From Atriophallophorus winterbourni (Eukaryota > Platyhelminthes > Trematoda > Plagiorchiida > Microphallidae), in contig JACCGJ010005201.1 of assembly GCA_013407085.1 (NCBI GenBank), positions 62,001-126,000 on the forward strand: a stretch of 64,000 nucleotides of DNA. The letters are read 5' to 3'. The position numbers were made by a program, and so were the translations under genes. Positions 54,201-60,200 of this stretch are shown here, in pieces (positions within the stretch are counted from its first letter, which is position 1; every line of letters begins with the position of its first letter). The notes under the pieces are model-generated. The model made no database searches and was not told the origin of the DNA. It saw nothing but the letters and a program-made list of their open reading frames with translations.

Positions 54201-57200
54201 CGAGGAAGAGGTGAGAAAAAAAAGTTAAAAATCACAATGCATAATCTTTTCCCAACTTTTTGAATGGCGATTTTTTCCCGTTGGCCTTTCCGTAGAAATG
54301 GAGTTCTTTGTCATCAGAATAATAATCAAACTGTATATGTCTGAAGTATTCATAAGCAAAATATTTTATACTTGTCACACATTGTATCGAATATCACTGT
54401 CTGGATTCCACGCTCACCATTAAATATATCCAGGCGTTCAACTTTCAAGATTTTTGTGCATATAATCCCTCAAACACATAGCGTTGGTTAATAGTAGATC
54501 AAAGAAAACTTTGATATAAATTGAAATGTTCTATTTTACTTGGTTGTGAACAGCTCCAGAAGTTATATCCACAGCCGTTTTCGGTCTATGTGCATGGCTC
54601 CGGTGGAACCCAACAAGAATAAGTTCAACGTTTGCGTGTGTGCATTTCTTCATTTTGTTCATACAATGAACCCCAGAGTTCTTATGCCTTTATCACAAAA
54701 CCCATCTATGATTTGTCACACCATCGTTCGACGTACAAACTTTAATAAAATGCCCCTAAGTTCGTGGTGTAGTTTGCTTGACATGTGGTACATGGTACAA
54801 ATTACAATAGCACTGAGATTATTAGTAATTCTTGTTAAGACTAGCACTCACCATTTTGGCTCCCTGTACCAAATTTACATGTCGATTTTGAAACACAGCT
54901 CACTGGCTCACAGCACGAATAAAAATAGGGATACACATTGCAGTATTACCCGGTGGAGACTGGGCAATCTGATGCGTACATGCAATGGTTGGAAACATGT
55001 TTGGGAGCGATCGTGTTATCACAATGAAACGAAATTTGTATTTAATCAGTTTGAATAGGTTTTTAATAACGTTTCGCCTCTGACACTGAAGCTTCAGCGG
55101 ACCAAGGGTGACACTCAAGCCGAGAACATGACCAAGTACATTCCACACAACACCACAGTTAGCCATGTAGGCAAAACCAGAATCAGTGATTGATTCACGT
55201 TATTCTGACAACCGGACACGGTCAAGGTCATTTGACACAATTGATCACGTGTGTAAAAGTGCATATATAACGCGGTTAAGTTTAAACTTTTTTAAAATCT
55301 GTTTGACCGTACCGCTGAGTAGCCTGCAATATATCTAGGCGATGTCAAGTCGCGTAGGCAAGACCAAGATAAGTGGTCAATTGACTTAGCACTGTTTATT
55401 CGTGTAAATCACGGTTATGGTCGGTTGACACTATAACCCACATTTGTAAAATTGCATACCCAGGACGGTTAAGTCAAAATAACGATTAATCTATCGCATA
55501 AAATTTACTGCCGCGGCGAATTTGACTGATTCCACTCAGCACCGATGCATGTTTAAGTTATCTTATACCCAATAGTTAATTTGATTTAAAATATTTTGTT
55601 AATTTAACTGCCATGTGTATTGTGGTGCCCACATGACTTCTACTTACGCTTCTCAACCGGATTTATAGCTGTTTGCCGTCATTATAATAAGCCCTCGATC
55701 GGGAATCAATCTGTAGCTCTGTAATTGAATTTCGTGATTCGTTGCACGAACCCGTTTGAACAGTGGCTTTCACGTATAAATTTATTTACCGCTCTTCCAC
55801 TGTTCCATAGCTCAATGAACCAAATCTTTGCTATCTCCACCTGATGACGATAAACAGACAGAAACCAGTTTTGGAGTGTGTGCGCTATAATACATTCTTC
55901 GTTTTAAGCGTCAAGAGCGCTGTCTCGGGAATCACTGTGATTGTGAATTCGAAAATCATGATCCGTTTTTCAAACCCTTATGGATTTCAAGCACAACTTT
56001 GTTCATCCGTCAATAGATTTTGCTGCTCACATCCCCATCCAATGCACACCTCATCAGGTTCAATGAGCATTGTTCATCCACGTTACCTATGTAATTTTAC
56101 GCACCTGAGTCAAAGTCCAGTGACCTTGACCTTGTTCATTTGTACCACAGCTCGAAATGCAGGCCCAAGTTGATAGTAACGATAGTCGAGCTGATGACCC
56201 AAATGCAAAATTCTGAGGTGAATGTTTATGTGGTAGATGATCGGGTCTCGATCAATTCGTAACTAATCAGTGCATAGTTAAGGACGTAACGGGGCGGTGT
56301 ACCATTCGTGAATTTTTGTGAGTTATTCATTTAATCAATCATCCATTCACTTGCAGGAGAGCAGCAGTAGTGGACAAACGGCAACCGAGGTGAACGATGA
56401 ATCCGGAATGCTGGCAGCCGAATGCGGAAAAACCGAAGGCAAAGGGTAATTGGTGTTCAACGAGTTTTCTGTGTAGAAAGATATTTGATGGTATGCGCTG
56501 AGATTTCGAAGGTTTAAACGATATGCTGACGATGTCATATTGAATGCCATGGAAAATAGAAATCAAAATAGTCGATCGAAATCAATAATAGAGGATGTTA
56601 TGATTTTATGTGCAAATACTGTCAAGCTCACATCCTATTTTTCTTGCAAACGCTCAATGTGTAGGACGGAAAGTTTTTTTTCTTAGACTGAGTTAAAATG
56701 AATGTTTCAGCAATATGGTATTATGATCCATTTTTCCTTGAAATTTGCGAGGTTGAACCAGAACAATTTCTATCCATTGCGATACAACTAAAAATCCCAT
56801 TAAATTAATAATAATGTACTGACTTGACTGTGTTTTTGACATCTTGTCCGGAACGGATCATATATTTGTGAGTGTGTGAAGGAGTCAACCGAACTACGAG
56901 TGATCCCCGATGTAGATTGAAGCTGCCCACTATCGCATATTCAAAGCAGCATAAATGTAGTTTTACATACGGGTGTGTAGATTCTGCTCCGGAAATCTGT
57001 CTGTTCTTGGCGCCAGTCTACCATATTGTGACTTGAATTTTATTGGGAATGTGTGTGGATCGTTTAGTCTAACTTTGCAACATATATCTTTCACCAGAAT
57101 CGATCGCATCTATGATCGCGTAACTTAGTATTCACAGATTTATTACGAAAAATAGCTGTACACGTACCACAGTAAATCACTGTTGGAAAGTGAAATTTTT

Positions 57201-60200
57201 AACTATATTTAGCAAACAAATTCTAAATAATGTTGTTAGCTAGGTCTGTGAATGCCTGGTCTTTTGTTTTTCTATATAATCCGTTTTAGCCTGTATCTTC
57301 AGAGATTCTCAAATAAAAGTATTAAAAATCTACAAAACGGCGTCAAAATAATTCACGTGTATCGTACCACAGAGCACGAGCACGGGCAAGAGTTAATTGT
57401 TAGCTTGCGTAAATGGCTGATTGACCCTTCTCTCAACCTTTAATTCCTTCACAAAACGACAATAATATGGTTTAATATAACATAGTGGCACAGTAGATTG
57501 GACTCTGACTAGCTTGTGCTAACAAAAAATGTGCTTCCATACATTTTGGATATCCATTTTTTACTGGAACTCAGGTACATTAACATAAAATGCGCGGCCT
57601 TATCCAAGCTCATCTTATAGAGAATAAATGGAAAGAGAGTTGGATAGCGGTAATTAAATTCACGTTTGTTACTTGGACATTCCTAAAACTTTTAGTAGAG
57701 TAATCACTATTTGCTCCTACAAAAACTAAAGAACTAAGGTATCTGTGATCCACTCCTTTCATGGCTGTGCAACTTATTGCCACACACAAGCTAGATTAAA
57801 TGGAGTGCTATCCAATAAGTTTAATACCACTCGAGGAGTCCTACATGCATTTGTGTCAGGCCCGCTCCTTGTTTAATTATGCATAAACGATTTACCCCCA
57901 TTCATATCATCAAAATGGTTCTGTTCGCGGATAATTTGAAAATTTGGACGCCAATTTGTTCTGGTGAATACTGTGAGAAATCGTAAAGGGATTTGGACAA
58001 CGTGTCAGATTGAGCGGCTTTGAATGATATAAAATTCAACACACGAAAATGTTAGATACTCCACCTTGACAAGAATGTTACTTAGACATAGCGATTGAGA
58101 ACTGCAAACTTGGCATGACCTCGATGGAAAAATGACTTTGGAATATGGGTTAGTGGAAACCTGAAGAGGCGGTTCACTGCTAGAATATATCTTGAAAGGC
58201 CAACAGATGGTTAGTTATCTACCGGAGAATATTTGGAAGATTCTCGCCGCTAAGTTTACGAAGGATAACAAACGTCTACCTTCAACAATCGACGGAGTAT
58301 GCGGTACAGGTATGCTCCGCAATTTTCTGTGCGCCGAAAGACGTCTGGGTCTGTGACTTTACCCAAAGGAGGATACGGTGCGACATTATTCTTATATATA
58401 GAAGTATGTCTATCAAAGAACTTCCACTAAGACACTTGTTGAAAGAGTGTGATTAGAAAGTGACACGTAGACATACCTTATCCCTTTACATCCCAAAATC
58501 CGGTATTGATTGCCGGAGTCATTTTTGGCCGTACGTACTATATTTTCTTTGGAATTCCCTATCACAGCATGCGGAGGACTCTCATTGCCTGACAATATTT
58601 AAAGCGAAATTTTATTTATATATGCTAACGAACATCATTCGTGACCCATATATTTTGATGTACTCTACGCGTTATATACTATGTTGTTTCGCATTTTCAT
58701 CCTGTAACCATAAATCCTTGAATCCTTGAAAATTTGAAATAATGATTTTCGCACTGAGTACTCTATTCTATTTTCCGTTAAGTGCTCGGAAAAGTTTTCG
58801 CGAAGGGACAAGGGAATACATTCAACAAATTCGTGATTTCTATATGGCTCCTGTGATACGCTTTGTATACAACACGGTAAGTACTCTGAGGAAAAAGCTG
58901 AATTGCCGCTAATTACAAAAATATATTCTCGTAATCCCTTTTCTGTATCGAGAGAAGCTCCATACGCTAACAGTCGATTACAATATGGGGTTTAATGTAT
59001 CACGAATTTAACAACATCATTTGTTTGCATTTTTCCTATCCATGTTTTCGAGATGTGATTCGTTTAAGTTGTAGAACACGCATTAGCGATTTCAAATGCC
59101 ACTGCATAGCTACATCGTGGCTCTTACGTTCAATGGTACGCCAGTTTCCATCTAATTTTCAGCCGATGAAAGGTCTCAGATTAGAAAGTGATTATCCATC
59201 GATGAGATATCAGTGCTCATTTAACCCTTACCTCATATGACATGGCCATCGGTTTTATCTATCTAACTGAGCATTCTTCACAGTTGATTTGATACACAAA
59301 ATATTAAAACTTTCTACGGTTCATCTACGTCAACTGAAGATTTCGACCCTCCCGATATGTCTCCACTATTACGCAACATGTCATAGGGTACACATAACAC
59401 TACATTATTTTCATGTCACTAACATTTGTTGGCATTTCGAATGCAGAAAATTTGATCATCCTCTAGAAGTAGTTGAAAAAGGTCGAGTGGTAATACGATT
59501 TTCCAATTAACCGGCTATTGCTGAATGCTTTCAAATAATTTTAACGGAATTGGCGTAAAATACAAAACGACAGAAGGAGAAATAAATTTTTGGCGTAACG
59601 CCAAATGTTCGGAGAGGAAACGGATTCCATGAAAGCCCGCCTAGCAAAACAACAACAATAATCACTTTGTTCTGCTCTGTTCTGCTTATTTTAATTCTCT
59701 GGAATGCAGATTAAAGAACGGTTTTGGATACCACATAGTCAATAACTGCTTTAACATTGTATTTAAAACTAAGTGTGAATGTTGATTGTGAATTAGGCGA
59801 TAAGTATATTAAAGTAAACAACGGAGTGGACCCTTTAAAATATACGCGTAAGACAAACAGAAGTCCGTCGATTTCAATGAAGTGTCTGACATTCGGAAAA
59901 CAAACACATCTAGTTTAAGTATTCATTAGATATGACACGTGATTTGTAAAACCCGGTTAATTTAACACGATCAACACCACAAAATGCAGTTGTGTAGCTG
60001 AAGAAGTATAATTGGATTGGTGATGATCTACTATCAGACTGCCAGATAATTACTTTAATTATACACACAACAGCGTCAATCGTAGAGCAATACATTTATA
60101 AAACGAATCAGTTGTCATAATGTTCAGAATGCATCTTAGCAGGGGTAAAGTAATACTTATCAACATTTCCTAAACCACAAAATAATGCGTCTTAGCGAAG

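Larger units (their letters stand above)
54211..56356 (+). other. TRPM intron 16
   Basis: 2146 nt. A 172-codon open frame at 54,540-55,058 starts without ATG and has no motif. A decayed PLE terminus follows at 55,000-55,110, and blocks of the unclassified repeat lie at 55,618-56,075. Confidence 0.55.

Noticed and set aside
54540..55058. 172-codon plus-strand ORF in intron 16
   Set aside because: Begins with TTG, has no motif, and its end runs into a decayed Penelope-like terminus, so it is most likely incidental.
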